Below, piece by piece: positions 45,131-53,664 of a stretch of DNA of 64,000 nt. Made by a program: the position numbers and the translations under genes. How positions within the stretch are numbered: the first letter of the stretch is position 1; each line of letters starts with the position of its first letter. This DNA comes from Allorhizobium undicola ORS 992 = ATCC 700741 (lineage in GTDB: Bacteria > Pseudomonadota > Alphaproteobacteria > Rhizobiales > Rhizobiaceae): NCBI RefSeq assembly GCF_000621665.1, contig NZ_JHXQ01000002.1, positions 338,095 through 402,094 on the forward strand, read 5' to 3'. The notes below the pieces were generated by a model that saw only the letters and a list, made by a program, of their open reading frames with translations, was not told the DNA's origin and searched no databases.

Positions 45131-46273
45131 TCAGCCGCCCCGGTGCTTGACCAAGGCGGCGCAAACCTTCTCCTGCGCTTCCCGCATATGGCCGAGAAGA
45201 TGAGCGCGAGTGACGTATCCCCATGTCACACCAGCAGGCCGATGGTTCATCAGCAGCGTGACCGTCTGCATATCCACGCCCGCCTCAAGCGACCACGTCC
45301 GATAAGTATGACGCATCTGATGTGGAGCATGAGGAAATTCATCGGTGCGCCGCATTTCCTCGATATGGCCGGACTTGCTGGTAACCGACGGGAAAACGAA
45401 CGGGCTTTCCAGCGGAGCGGTCTCCTGCTTGACCCTTTCAAGGACCTGAAGCAGGTGGCGGGGCAGCGGCAGCCGGAACGCCCTGTCAGCTCCACCCTTG
45501 GGAGACGGGACCGTGAGCACGCCATCAGCGTCCAGATGCTCCCACCGCATCGACCGTGCATCGTGCGACCGCAGGCCGGTCAGCAGCATGACCGTCCAGC
45601 ACGCCGCCCTGTTGTGATCTTCCATGGCGTCAAGGCAGCGCCATGCTTCGGTAAGGCCTGCGGCGTCCAACGCCCACTTGCGCGGAGCCTCCTTGTTCAT
45701 CCTCACTGCACGGCTGACCGGATTTGGCGGCAGGTCCTGGGTGCGGGCTGCGTCATTGTAGACAGCCTTGAGGGCACGCATAGCCCCATTGGCGCCATAG
45801 GGTCCGTTCTTCTTCGTGATCTTCTCATGGAGAGAGCGGACCGTCTCGCGGTCGAGTTTATCCAAGGGAATATCGAGGACGGACTTCAGAACGCCGATGA
45901 CCTTCTCCTCGTACCACGCCACGGTGCTTGGCTGGAGTTCGACGCCTCTGGTCTCCTTGTATCGTTCCCAAGCCGTGCGAAGGCTCGGGACCGTCCGCTT
46001 CGGCGCCCGCGGGTCCTCGCCACGCCGGAGCGCCAGCTTCAGCTCGGCCGCCTTCTCGCGGGCTGTCTTGAGGCTCACCTCGTCTGTGCGGCCGATGATG
46101 ATGGAGACGTAGCGGTTGCTCCCGTCGTTAATCCGCCCAACCAGCTTGAAGCTGGACGACTTGCTGCCCACGACAATGCGCAGGCCGGACACGTCGGCAT
46201 CGTAGACCTGCTGTCCCGCCTCGTGTTCCTCGGATATCTTGTTGACCGTTCCCTGTGTTAGCTTCGTACCCAT
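45131..46273 (-). CDS. int: Tyrosine recombinase (site-specific integrase)
   Basis: 380 residues. An arm-binding domain of the DUF4102-like type (about 1-90, with LTQGTVNKI and the K-T-A-R-E-K-A helix) precedes a core-binding domain (about 95-185) and the catalytic domain: Arg235 in TGLRSHDARSMRW, His318/Arg321 in HQMRHTYRTWS, His344 in NHRP and nucleophile Tyr353 in GYVTRAHLL. All catalytic residues are intact. It ends within 160 bp of attR and acts at the anticodon part of tRNA-Leu(UAA). Confidence 0.94.
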   Translation of the reverse strand: MGTKLTQGTVNKISEEHEAGQQVYDADVSGLRIVVGSKSSSFKLVGRINDGSNRYVSIIIGRTDEVSLKTAREKAAELKLALRRGEDPRAPKRTVPSLRTAWERYKETRGVELQPSTVAWYEEKVIGVLKSVLDIPLDKLDRETVRSLHEKITKKNGPYGANGAMRALKAVYNDAARTQDLPPNPVSRAVRMNKEAPRKWALDAAGLTEAWRCLDAMEDHNRAACWTVMLLTGLRSHDARSMRWEHLDADGVLTVPSPKGGADRAFRLPLPRHLLQVLERVKQETAPLESPFVFPSVTSKSGHIEEMRRTDEFPHAPHQMRHTYRTWSLEAGVDMQTVTLLMNHRPAGVTWGYVTRAHLLGHMREAQEKVCAALVKHRGG

Positions 46274-46426
46274 GTTCCGTGATCCTCATCATCGAGCCCG
46301 GACCCGAAGTCAGGCCCGGTACGAGACCAGGTCCGACACGGCCCTACACGATGATGATGTCGCGAAAGTCAGGGGACGTAAGCCATGAAACGGCTCGGCA
46401 TATCCCTGTATGTCATTGATTTTATT

Positions 46427-46438
46427 ACTTAAAATCCC
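46427..46438 (+). repeat. attR core
   Basis: ACTTAAAATCCC identical to attL at 31748-31759. To its left the element sequence (TTTTATT) does not continue a tRNA; to its right the host 3' half begins. Confidence 0.9.
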
Positions 46439-46480
46439 TCACCCTCGGGTATACGGGTTCGACCCCCGTCGTCCGCACCA
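46439..46480 (+). pseudogene. Host tRNA-Leu(UAA), 3' half
   Basis: Contains the remaining anticodon-stem base T, a variable arm with ACCC/GGGT, T arm ACGGG-TTCGACC-CCCGT, acceptor strand CGTCCGC and encoded ACCA. It has no 5' half or tRNA promoter and must be non-functional. Complements exactly the fragment at 31717-31759. Confidence 0.93.
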
Positions 46481-46529
46481 TAATAGAACATAACCATTGG
46501 TTGCTATCGAGCCAATTTAGGCCCTTGCG

Positions 46530-46570
46530 GAACACAACTGGAACATATAGGGTATGTTCTGGATTTGTTT
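46530..46570 (+). promoter_or_regulatory. SOS boxes upstream of lexA
   Basis: GAAC-N7-GAAC at 46530-46544 is the reverse complement of the alphaproteobacterial LexA site GTTC-N7-GTTC. A second, imperfect site GTTC-N7-GTTT lies at 46556-46570. Both are within 65 bp of the lexA start, indicating autoregulation. Confidence 0.8.
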
Positions 46571-46591
46571 CAAAGAATCGAGGCCCGGCAC

Positions 46592-47302
46592 ATGCTCACG
46601 AAAAAGCAACAGGAACTCTTGCTTTTCATTCATGAACGGATGAAGGAAACCGGTGTGCCGCCTTCATTCGATGAGATGAAGGATGCGCTCGAGCTGGCGT
46701 CGAAATCGGGCATTCATCGCCTTATTACCGCTCTTGAGGAACGTGGTTTCATTCGCCGTCTGCCAAATCGTGCCCGCGCGCTTGAGGTATTGAAGCTGCC
46801 CGAGGCGATGATTCCCGCCTCACCGCCGCGCCGCGGCACATTCTCGCCCTCCGTGATTGAGGGTAGCCTTGGCAAGCCGCAGCCTGCCCCACCCGCAAAG
46901 CCCGTCGAAGAGATACGATCCACCTCCATTCCCGTCATGGGTCGCATTGCCGCTGGCGTGCCGATTTCCGCAATTCAGAACAATACTCACGACATCTCCG
47001 TGCCTATGGAAATGATCGGCCACGGCGAACATTATGCCCTTGAGGTCAAGGGTGATTCAATGATCGATGCCGGCATTCTCGATGGCGATACGGTGATTAT
47101 CCGCAATGCCACCACTGCAACGCCGGGAGACATCATCGTGGCGCTGGTGGACGATGAGGAAGCCACATTGAAACGCTTTCGCCGAAAAGGCGCATCCATT
47201 GCTCTTGAAGCGGCAAATCCGGCCTATGAGACCCGTATTTTCGGTCCCGACCGGGTCAAGATACAGGGAAAGCTCGTTGGCCTCATTCGGCGGTATCATT
47301 GA
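46592..47302 (+). CDS. lexA: LexA repressor
   Basis: 236 residues. Winged-helix DNA-binding domain ([28 protein letters not shown]...[27 protein letters not shown]), a long alphaproteobacterial-type linker, then the self-cleaving S24 protease domain: cleavage site Ala121-Gly122 in RIAAGVP, catalytic Ser156 in KGDSMID and Lys194 in EATLKRF. It represses DNA-damage genes until RecA triggers cleavage. The start at 46592 (MLTKKQQ) is the family start; a Met at 46565 in the same frame is rejected. The integrated element ends 153 bp upstream. Confidence 0.97.
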   Translation: MLTKKQQELLLFIHERMKETGVPPSFDEMKDALELASKSGIHRLITALEERGFIRRLPNRARALEVLKLPEAMIPASPPRRGTFSPSVIEGSLGKPQPAPPAKPVEEIRSTSIPVMGRIAAGVPISAIQNNTHDISVPMEMIGHGEHYALEVKGDSMIDAGILDGDTVIIRNATTATPGDIIVALVDDEEATLKRFRRKGASIALEAANPAYETRIFGPDRVKIQGKLVGLIRRYH

Positions 47303-47670
47303 TACCAACCCTCGCCCTCATGTTCCGGCTGGCCACATCAACCCGATCAAAATTCGATATGCTGACGGCCATCCTCACCCTTGCCATGACCTCGTCTTAT
47401 TGATGCGCGACACAAAAAATGGGCATGAAAGCAATCAAACGGAAACCCAGGGCGACGTCAGAACCATGGTTACGCCTGGGCGTCGATACCCTCACCGCAT
47501 GGATCGCATTATCACCTCAAACGCTATCAACGCATGTAAGAACAAGTACTCAAAACGAAGCATGATGGATTGAGTCGTGTACTATGAACCAGAATCACCA
47601 CGACGCTCTGCTTTCTTGTTGCCGATTGGAATTTTCCGAAAAACGGTTCCCACTTTTCGGACCGATGTTC
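47303..47670. other. Intergenic region after lexA, no gene seen
   Basis: Short open frames only, none with ribosome site or recognisable protein. The 48022 side of the gap holds a repeat (47671-47774) and otherwise nothing identified. Confidence 0.55.
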
Positions 47671-47774
47671 TACAGCGCCGGACGTTTTGTCAAACGGACA
47701 AATGGCGCTGTAATGTACTGAATCTGCTGCATAATTTTTACCTTGAACCAATTCCGGTTTAAAGAATTATGTAG
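47671..47774. repeat. ~105-bp palindromic repeat A, copy 2 (diverged)
   Basis: TACAGCGCC...GGCGCTGTA followed by CTGCATAATTTTTACCTT and ending AATTATGTAG. Several substitutions relative to the copies at 15908 and 63397, mainly compensated within stems in the first hairpin. Confidence 0.75.
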
Positions 47775-48022
47775 TGGGTATTTCAGGTGAACACGGGTTC
47801 ACCTGCACTGCTCTAAGCGTGTCGCGATCGTTCAGATTCGCTCCTGACGCTTTAGTCATTGTTTTGTCGCATGTCGTTATCGCAAAACCGCTGCACACTT
47901 TTCCTGGAAATGCTTTTGTTTTTGCGCATTTCCGGACGCAAAACCGAATACCAAGAGTCATTTTCAGTCACCGTTGGATAAGCCCGGAAACACTCTGCCG
48001 CCCCTGCTGCTGATATTACAGT

Positions 48023-49477
48023 TCAGCCGAACAAGTCTTCCAGCCAGCGCGGATCAAGCTTGGCCTCAAGCTCGCGGGCAACCTCGTCAAGCGCCTGCTC
48101 AACCTGCGTGCGATAGCTTTGCGAACTGACCGCCACGCCGAAACTGGCCAGCAGCGCGGCGCGATAGCCATCATTGGCGAAGAGCCCGTGAAGATAGGTA
48201 CCAATCACCCGGCCATCCGCCGAACAGGCGCCATCTGCCCTGTCCTCAATGGTCAGGGCTGGACGGCTGCAATCCGGCCCTTCAGTCCGTCCAAGATGAA
48301 TTTCGTAGCCCTCAAGGGCAGTGTGGTAGTGCGGTGAATAGGCCCGACTGTTGCGAAGTGTCTTTTCCGGCGCCATTTCCGTATGGACATCCAGCAGGGA
48401 AAGGCCATTGACCTCGCGCGGCGCGCCTTCCAGCCCCAGAGGGTCGGCAATTGTGCGCCCAAGCATCTGATAGCCACCGCAAATGCCAATGATGCGGCCG
48501 CCGCGCCGCACATGCAGCGCCAGATCCCGGTCCCAGCCCTGGGCGCGCAGGTCTTCCAGATCGGCAATGGTGGATTTAGAACCGGGCAGGATGACCAGCG
48601 CTGCATCCGCAGGCAAACGTTCCCCCGCAGGTATATAGCACAATTCCACCTGCGGTTCGGCGGCCAGCGGATCCAGATCATCGAAGTTGGCGATCCGGCT
48701 TAACACCGGAACCGCGATTTTCAGCGCTCCCCGGCCCTGCCGCGTCAGCCGCTCCAGCGCCACCGAATCCTCTGCGGGCAGACGCCCGGCCGCCTTGAGC
48801 CATGGAACAATGCCGAAGCATGGCCAGCCGGTATGATGCTCTATGGCAGAGAGACCATCGGCAAACAGGGTCTGGTCGCCGCGGAATTTGTTGATGAGAT
48901 AGCCGCGAACCATGGCCCGGTCTTCCGGCGGCAGAATGGCATGGGTGCCGACCAGCGAGGCGATGACACCACCGCGATCAATATCGCCCACCAGCACGAC
49001 GGGAACATCGGCGCGTGTCGCAAAGCCCATATTGGCAATATCGCCTGCGCGTAGATTGATCTCCGCAGCCGAGCCCGCGCCTTCCACGATGACAAGGTCT
49101 GCCCCGGCCCTCACCGCTTCGAAACTCTCCAGAACGGACGCCATGAGGCGGGGCTTAAGCCGTTGATAATCCCGCCCGGCCGCCTGTCCCACCACCTTTC
49201 CCTGCACCACGACCTGGCTGCCGGTTTCGCTTTGCGGCTTGAGCAGAACCGGGTTCATATGCACCGAAGGCGCGATGCCCGAAGCCAGCGCCTGCAACCA
49301 CTGCGCGCGCCCAATCTCCCCGCCATCCTCCGTCACGGCCGCATTGTTGGACATGTTCTGCGGCTTGAACGGCCGCACCGTCAGGCCCTTCAGCCGCGCA
49401 AGACGGCAAAGCCCCGCCACAAGGACCGTTTTCCCGACATCAGAACCGGTTCCCTGCAACATGATCGTCCGCGTCAT
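48023..49477 (-). CDS. cobQ: Cobyric acid synthase
   Basis: 484-residue enzyme that amidates adenosylcobyrinic acid a,c-diamide at four side chains using glutamine and ATP. N-terminal P-loop [15 protein letters not shown], a metal/substrate strip [22 protein letters not shown] region, and a C-terminal class I glutamine amidotransferase domain with nucleophile Cys in [10 protein letters not shown] and His in YLHGLFAND. It fits the B12-dependent NrdJ encoded further on. No cobalamin riboswitch was seen upstream. Confidence 0.95.
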   Translation of the reverse strand: MTRTIMLQGTGSDVGKTVLVAGLCRLARLKGLTVRPFKPQNMSNNAAVTEDGGEIGRAQWLQALASGIAPSVHMNPVLLKPQSETGSQVVVQGKVVGQAAGRDYQRLKPRLMASVLESFEAVRAGADLVIVEGAGSAAEINLRAGDIANMGFATRADVPVVLVGDIDRGGVIASLVGTHAILPPEDRAMVRGYLINKFRGDQTLFADGLSAIEHHTGWPCFGIVPWLKAAGRLPAEDSVALERLTRQGRGALKIAVPVLSRIANFDDLDPLAAEPQVELCYIPAGERLPADAALVILPGSKSTIADLEDLRAQGWDRDLALHVRRGGRIIGICGGYQMLGRTIADPLGLEGAPREVNGLSLLDVHTEMAPEKTLRNSRAYSPHYHTALEGYEIHLGRTEGPDCSRPALTIEDRADGACSADGRVIGTYLHGLFANDGYRAALLASFGVAVSSQSYRTQVEQALDEVARELEAKLDPRWLEDLFG

Positions 49478-50087
49478 CTGGCTGCCTTTGTTATCAGAAA
49501 AATTTTCCCATGTTCCGGGGGAACCTTTGGTGCAGAAAAAGCTTTAAATGTTGCGTGGCGCTATATCAAATCCTCCGCCGGATGACCATACCGATACGGT
49601 TACAGATGACAGGGCAAGCCATTGATGGCTTTGATATATCTGCAATCTTCATCGTCGGTTTCGCATTGAAAATACCCTTACGCGGAAGCTGACGGCGTAA
49701 GACGGCCGGACCATCATCAAGGGGCCGATATTTCTTTTCGGGTTTGCAGGCAACCTCTTCGGCTGCCGGGTTCAGGGGCGCAAGAAAAATGGTTTTCAGA
49801 CGGGCGAAAATCGGCTTTGAACAGCAAGCCGCGCCGCAGCTCAGCCCTACTTTTTTCAAGGTCATTTCAAGCCTTGCCTGCAATGTTTTGAAAAATAATT
49901 CGAAAAATGACTTGATATTCCGCATTTCTTGGGTATTTTTCGCCGAAACGGAAAAAGAAAAACCAATTTCTGCCGCTTATCGGCTTTCATCACGGCATCA
50001 TCGACTGTGTCTGCCCCGTCGCTGCGCGGGTGCGAAGCCTGCTGCCTTTCGCACGCGGCGTCTCTCCAACAAGGAAGGTCAACGAAC
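49478..50087. other. 610-bp region before choX, no confident gene
   Basis: Only short open frames (such as 49566-49925 on the minus strand) with no family resemblance. The choX promoter must lie here; no operator was recognised. Confidence 0.5.
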
Positions 50088-51086
50088 ATGAAACGCCTGC
50101 TCCTTTCCACCATTCTGGCCACCGGTTTTATCGGGACCGCCCAGGCCGCCGAAACCACGAAATGCGGAAGCGTTTCCATTGCGGAGATGAATTGGGCATC
50201 GGCAGGCGTTGCCGCCTATGTCGATAAATTCATTCTTGAAGCCGGATATGGCTGCGATGTGGACGTTGTCACAGGCGACACCATGCCCACCTTTACCTCC
50301 ATGAATGAAAAGGGCGAACCCGATCTGGCGCCGGAAATGTGGGTCAACACCGTGCAGAAGCCGCTGGCGGATGCCGTGCGCGAAGGCCGCCTCATCAAGG
50401 CCGCCGCTATTTTGAAGGATGGCGGCGTGGAAGGCTGGTGGATCCCGAAATTCGTCGCGGATGCCCATCCCGATATTAAAACCGTCGATGATGCGCTCAA
50501 GCATCCCGAACTTTTTCCCGCGCCGGAAGATCCCTCGAAAGCGGCGGTTTACAACTGCCCCGCCGGCTGGGCCTGTCAGATCACCACCGGCAATATTTTC
50601 AAAGCACTGAAGGCGGGTGAAAAAGGTTTTTCACTGGTGGATAGCGGATCGGCGGCCGCCCTTGACGGCTCTATCGCCAACGCCTTCGAAAAGAAGGCTG
50701 GATGGCTTGGTTATTACTGGGCGCCAACGCCTATTCTCGGCAAATACGACATGGTGAAGCTCAGTATGCCGGTGGCCTTCGACAGGGCGGAATGGGACCG
50801 CTGCACCTCTGTTGCCGACTGCGCCGACCCGAAGGTGAACGATTATCCTGTTACGGATGTCTCTACGGTCGTCACAAAGAAATTCGCCGAAAAGGCCGGT
50901 ATTGCCATGGATTATGTCAAGCAGCGGCAGTGGGACAACGAGACAATCGGCAAGGTTCTGGGCTGGATGAGCGAAAACCAGGCCGACAATGAGGAAGCAG
51001 CCGAGTATTTTCTGAAAACCTATCCGGACATCTGGAGCAAATGGGTTGCCCCGGACGTCGCTGAAAAGATCAAGGCAGAGCTTTAA
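50088..51086 (+). CDS. choX: Choline/betaine ABC importer, periplasmic binding protein
   Basis: 332-residue exported solute-binding protein. Signal peptide to about residue 20 (...IGTAQAAE), then the OpuAC fold: VSIAEMNWASAGVAAYVDKFILE, PDLAPEMWVN, KDGGVEGWWIPKFV, YYWAPTPILGKYDMVKL. Aromatic residues in these strips form the quaternary-ammonium box. Start 50088 follows AAGGAAGG. Followed by permease and ATPase genes, the ChoXWV order of rhizobia and Brucella. Confidence 0.88.
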   Translation: MKRLLLSTILATGFIGTAQAAETTKCGSVSIAEMNWASAGVAAYVDKFILEAGYGCDVDVVTGDTMPTFTSMNEKGEPDLAPEMWVNTVQKPLADAVREGRLIKAAAILKDGGVEGWWIPKFVADAHPDIKTVDDALKHPELFPAPEDPSKAAVYNCPAGWACQITTGNIFKALKAGEKGFSLVDSGSAAALDGSIANAFEKKAGWLGYYWAPTPILGKYDMVKLSMPVAFDRAEWDRCTSVADCADPKVNDYPVTDVSTVVTKKFAEKAGIAMDYVKQRQWDNETIGKVLGWMSENQADNEEAAEYFLKTYPDIWSKWVAPDVAEKIKAEL

Positions 51087-51228
51087 GTTAGCCGTCCTGC
51101 CGCGTTTCCGGCAGCCGCTCCCGGAGGCTGTATCTGGAAACGCCTTTACCGGAATGATCCGCGCCGCGCGCCGAAGGCGGGCCGCAATCATCCTCATTTC
51201 CTGATGCGCCTTGAAGAAAGGAACGCAT

Positions 51229-52143
51229 ATGGCTTCGTTTATTTGCGACGCATTGCCACGCGCCCTCTGCCGCTTCCCGGAAATCGATTCAGGGTTGATG
51301 CGCAGTTTTCGCCAGACTGTCGATAATGGCTTCAAAACCTTTGTCCGCAGCTATGGAGATGTGCTGGACACCCTGACCCGCCCCCTGCAATGGTTTCTCA
51401 ACGGGTTGCAGGATCTTTTCACGGACAGTCCCTGGCTGCTGGTGGTGCTGGCGCTGGCTGCCATTGTGTTTGCGCTCGGCCGCAGCGTGAAAACCTCACT
51501 TGGCACAGCACTGGCACTCATGGCAATCGGCGCGGTGGGCCTTTGGGAAGACACGATGGTGACGCTGGCCATGGTCACGGTCTGCACCCTGTTTGCCATT
51601 GTCATCGGCATTCCGCTTGGCATCTGGATGGGGCGTTCGGAACGGGCGCAATCGGTTTTCAATCCCGTGCTGGATGTCATGCAGACCTTGCCCAGCTTCG
51701 TTTATCTCATTCCGGTGGTCATGATTTTCGGCATCGGCAAGGTTCCGGGCCTGATTGCAGTGGTGATTTATGCCGTTGCCCCCATCATCCGGCTGACCAA
51801 TCTGGGCATCAGGCTTGTTAGCCGCGAGGCGCTGGAAGCTGCCGACGCTTTCGGCTCCTCACCGTGGCAGAAGCTTTTCCATGTGCAATTGCCGCTTGCC
51901 CTGCCCAACATCATGGCCGGGATCAACCAGACCATCATGATGTCGCTGGCCATGGTGGTGGTTGCCTCGATGATCGGCGTTGGCGGACTGGGCAAGAACG
52001 TGTTGCAGGCCATTACCAACCAGTTCTTCACCGTGGGTTTTCTCAACGGCTTTGCGCTTGTTGCGATTGCCATCATTTTCGACCGCGCCAGCCAGGCCTA
52101 TGGCCGGCGCCTGCAAAAACACATGGAGGTGGTCCATGGCTAA
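51229..52143 (+). CDS. choW: Choline/betaine ABC importer, permease
   Basis: 304-residue inner-membrane protein of the ProW/OpuAB type. Six or so hydrophobic segments; permease motif WQKLFHVQLPLALPNIMAGINQTIMM carries the EAA-like loop (EAADAFGSSPW). The N-terminal 60 residues are an extended tail as in ProW. Start at 51229 behind AAAGGAACG. Its last 8 bp overlap the ATPase gene start. Confidence 0.88.
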   Translation: MASFICDALPRALCRFPEIDSGLMRSFRQTVDNGFKTFVRSYGDVLDTLTRPLQWFLNGLQDLFTDSPWLLVVLALAAIVFALGRSVKTSLGTALALMAIGAVGLWEDTMVTLAMVTVCTLFAIVIGIPLGIWMGRSERAQSVFNPVLDVMQTLPSFVYLIPVVMIFGIGKVPGLIAVVIYAVAPIIRLTNLGIRLVSREALEAADAFGSSPWQKLFHVQLPLALPNIMAGINQTIMMSLAMVVVASMIGVGGLGKNVLQAITNQFFTVGFLNGFALVAIAIIFDRASQAYGRRLQKHMEVVHG

Positions 52144-53194
52144 CCAATCCATTGAGATCCGCAGGCTTTTCAAAATCTTCGGACCACAAGCAGACAGCTA
52201 TCTCGAAGCCGCGCGCAAGGGCGAAAGCAAAAGCGACCTGAACCGGCGCAGCCGACATGTCCTTGGCCTTCGCGACATCAACATCACCATGCCGGGCGGC
52301 GAGATCACCGTTGTCATGGGACTTTCGGGCTCAGGCAAGTCAACGCTGATCCGCCACATCAACCGGCTGATCGAACCGACTGCGGGTGAAATTCTCTATG
52401 ACGGCGAAGACATCTGCCGCATGTCGGAGCGCGCGCTGAGGGCATTTCGCCGCCAGAAGACCGCCATGGTTTTTCAGAAATTCGGTCTGCTGCCCCATCG
52501 CACCGTGCTGGAAAACGCCGTTTACGGGCTGGATATTCAGGGTGTGGCGCGCAGCGTGAGCGAAAGGAAAGGCCGCTACTGGCTGGATCGTGTCGGGCTT
52601 GGCGGCTATGAAAACCATTATCCCAACCAGCTTTCGGGCGGAATGCAGCAGCGCGTTGGCCTTGCCCGCGCGCTTGTGAACGATGCGGATATTCTGTTGA
52701 TGGACGAGGCCTATTCCGCGCTCGACCCGCTGATCCGCGTGGATATGCAAACCATGCTGCTTGAATTGCAGCAGGAACTGAAGAAAACCATTGTGTTCAT
52801 CACCCATGACCTCGACGAGGCCCTGCGGCTGGGAGACAAGATCGTCATTTTACGCGATGGCGAGGTGGTGCAGCAGGGCAGCGGTCAGGACATCGTGCTT
52901 CGCCCCGCCGATGACTATATTGCCGCCTTCGCGCGGGAGGTCAATCGAGGCCGGGTCATCCGCGTTTCCACTGTCATGAGCCCACCGCTTGGCTTGAAAA
53001 CCCCGCTGAAGCTTACAGGCGCAACCACGCTTGAGAATGCGGCCGAGGCCATGGTGGAAGCAGGCGTTCAGCAGGCCGCGATTACCGATCGCCACGGCGT
53101 GATCATCGGGCAGGTCGATCTCCCGGCTATTGTCGCAGGCATGGTCAACCGGCAGCCACCTCAGAGCAAGCCAGCGGCACTGGCCGCCGAATAG
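52136..53194 (+). CDS. choV: Choline/betaine ABC importer, ATP-binding protein
   Basis: 352 residues. ABC domain with Walker A GLSGSGKST, Q-loop FQKFGLLPHRTV, signature LSGGMQQRVGLARAL, Walker B ILLMDEAYSALDP and H-loop ITHDLDEA. The ProV-type N-terminal extension (DSYLEAARKG) and a partial CBS region after residue 270 (TTLENAAEAMVEAGVQQAAITDRHGVIIGQVD) are present. Energises ChoXWV uptake of choline or betaine, an osmoprotectant and precursor of phosphatidylcholine. Confidence 0.9.
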   Translation: MANQSIEIRRLFKIFGPQADSYLEAARKGESKSDLNRRSRHVLGLRDINITMPGGEITVVMGLSGSGKSTLIRHINRLIEPTAGEILYDGEDICRMSERALRAFRRQKTAMVFQKFGLLPHRTVLENAVYGLDIQGVARSVSERKGRYWLDRVGLGGYENHYPNQLSGGMQQRVGLARALVNDADILLMDEAYSALDPLIRVDMQTMLLELQQELKKTIVFITHDLDEALRLGDKIVILRDGEVVQQGSGQDIVLRPADDYIAAFAREVNRGRVIRVSTVMSPPLGLKTPLKLTGATTLENAAEAMVEAGVQQAAITDRHGVIIGQVDLPAIVAGMVNRQPPQSKPAALAAE

Positions 53195-53276
53195 CCTGAC
53201 AAGCCCGGCTCCAGCTTGGGTTGTTTAAGGAAAGGATAATGTCTGGCCAAAATGCAGAGTAGAAAGTGAGTCTGCC

Positions 53277-53618
53277 ATGTCGTCTTTTCCGGATCGCGAA
53301 ACCGTCGCTGACAAGCTCTCCGCGCTTGGGGAAGCGGAGCAGTCGTTCATGCAATTGCTGTTTGAAAATCCGCAGCAGGATGAGGCACTGGCGGAAGGCC
53401 TGTTTATCTATCTGGACAATGCTACGAAATCCCGCTTTCTCAACTCCCTGAAGCTCGAGCGCTGTGGGGAATGGCTTGGGCATAATGCTCCGGGCCGCAT
53501 TCAGGTCCGGCTTATGGAAATTGCCAAATCCAGCCAGGAGCCCGCCTATCTTGCCTTCCGGCAGGGCCTCACCCGGTCTGGAGGGTTGGAACGGGCCTAT
53601 CCCAAGGCGAAGGTTTGA
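53277..53618 (+). CDS. Conserved hypothetical protein (113 aa)
   Basis: Small soluble helical protein: SFMQLLFENPQQDEALAEGLFIYLDNATKSRFLNSLKLERCGEWLG. No known domain. It ends 46 bp before the SPINDLY-type transferase gene and is probably co-transcribed. Good coding appearance; the ribosome site GAAAGTGAG is weak. Confidence 0.65.
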   Translation: MSSFPDRETVADKLSALGEAEQSFMQLLFENPQQDEALAEGLFIYLDNATKSRFLNSLKLERCGEWLGHNAPGRIQVRLMEIAKSSQEPAYLAFRQGLTRSGGLERAYPKAKV

Positions 53619-53664
53619 GCCGGATTTTCCCGCAAGTCGGACAGGTCTTCAGGGAGCAAGCGGC

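Larger units (their letters stand above)
31748..46438. mobile_element. 14.7-kb integrated element in tRNA-Leu(UAA), phage-satellite-like
   Basis: Bounded by 12-bp direct repeats within the two halves of one tRNA gene. From the right end leftward it contains a tyrosine integrase, AlpA-like regulator, prim-pol/helicase, iteron-like region, TerS-like gene, small phage-type genes, a P-loop/XRE module, a restriction-modification system with Vsr, a NA37/RelA-SpoT pair and a full tRNA-Leu. No large terminase, capsid, portal, tail, lysis or conjugation genes were recognised. Size and order are like PICI or P4-type satellites; a decayed prophage or other integrative element is the alternative. Confidence 0.88.

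Noticed and set aside
31760..46438. Conjugative element (ICE) interpretation
   Set aside because: No relaxase, type IV coupling protein or mating-pair genes visible; replication and packaging-type genes argue for a phage satellite.
47199..47573. 124-residue plus-strand frame overlapping the end of lexA
   Set aside because: Starts inside lexA in another frame and encodes no recognisable protein.
49566..49925. 119-residue minus-strand frame
   Set aside because: No ribosome site or similarity, composition mixed, and it sits in the promoter region of choX.
49478..50087. Cobalamin riboswitch upstream of cobQ
   Set aside because: No B12-box-like or pseudoknot pattern could be picked out by eye; not claimed without a covariance-model scan.
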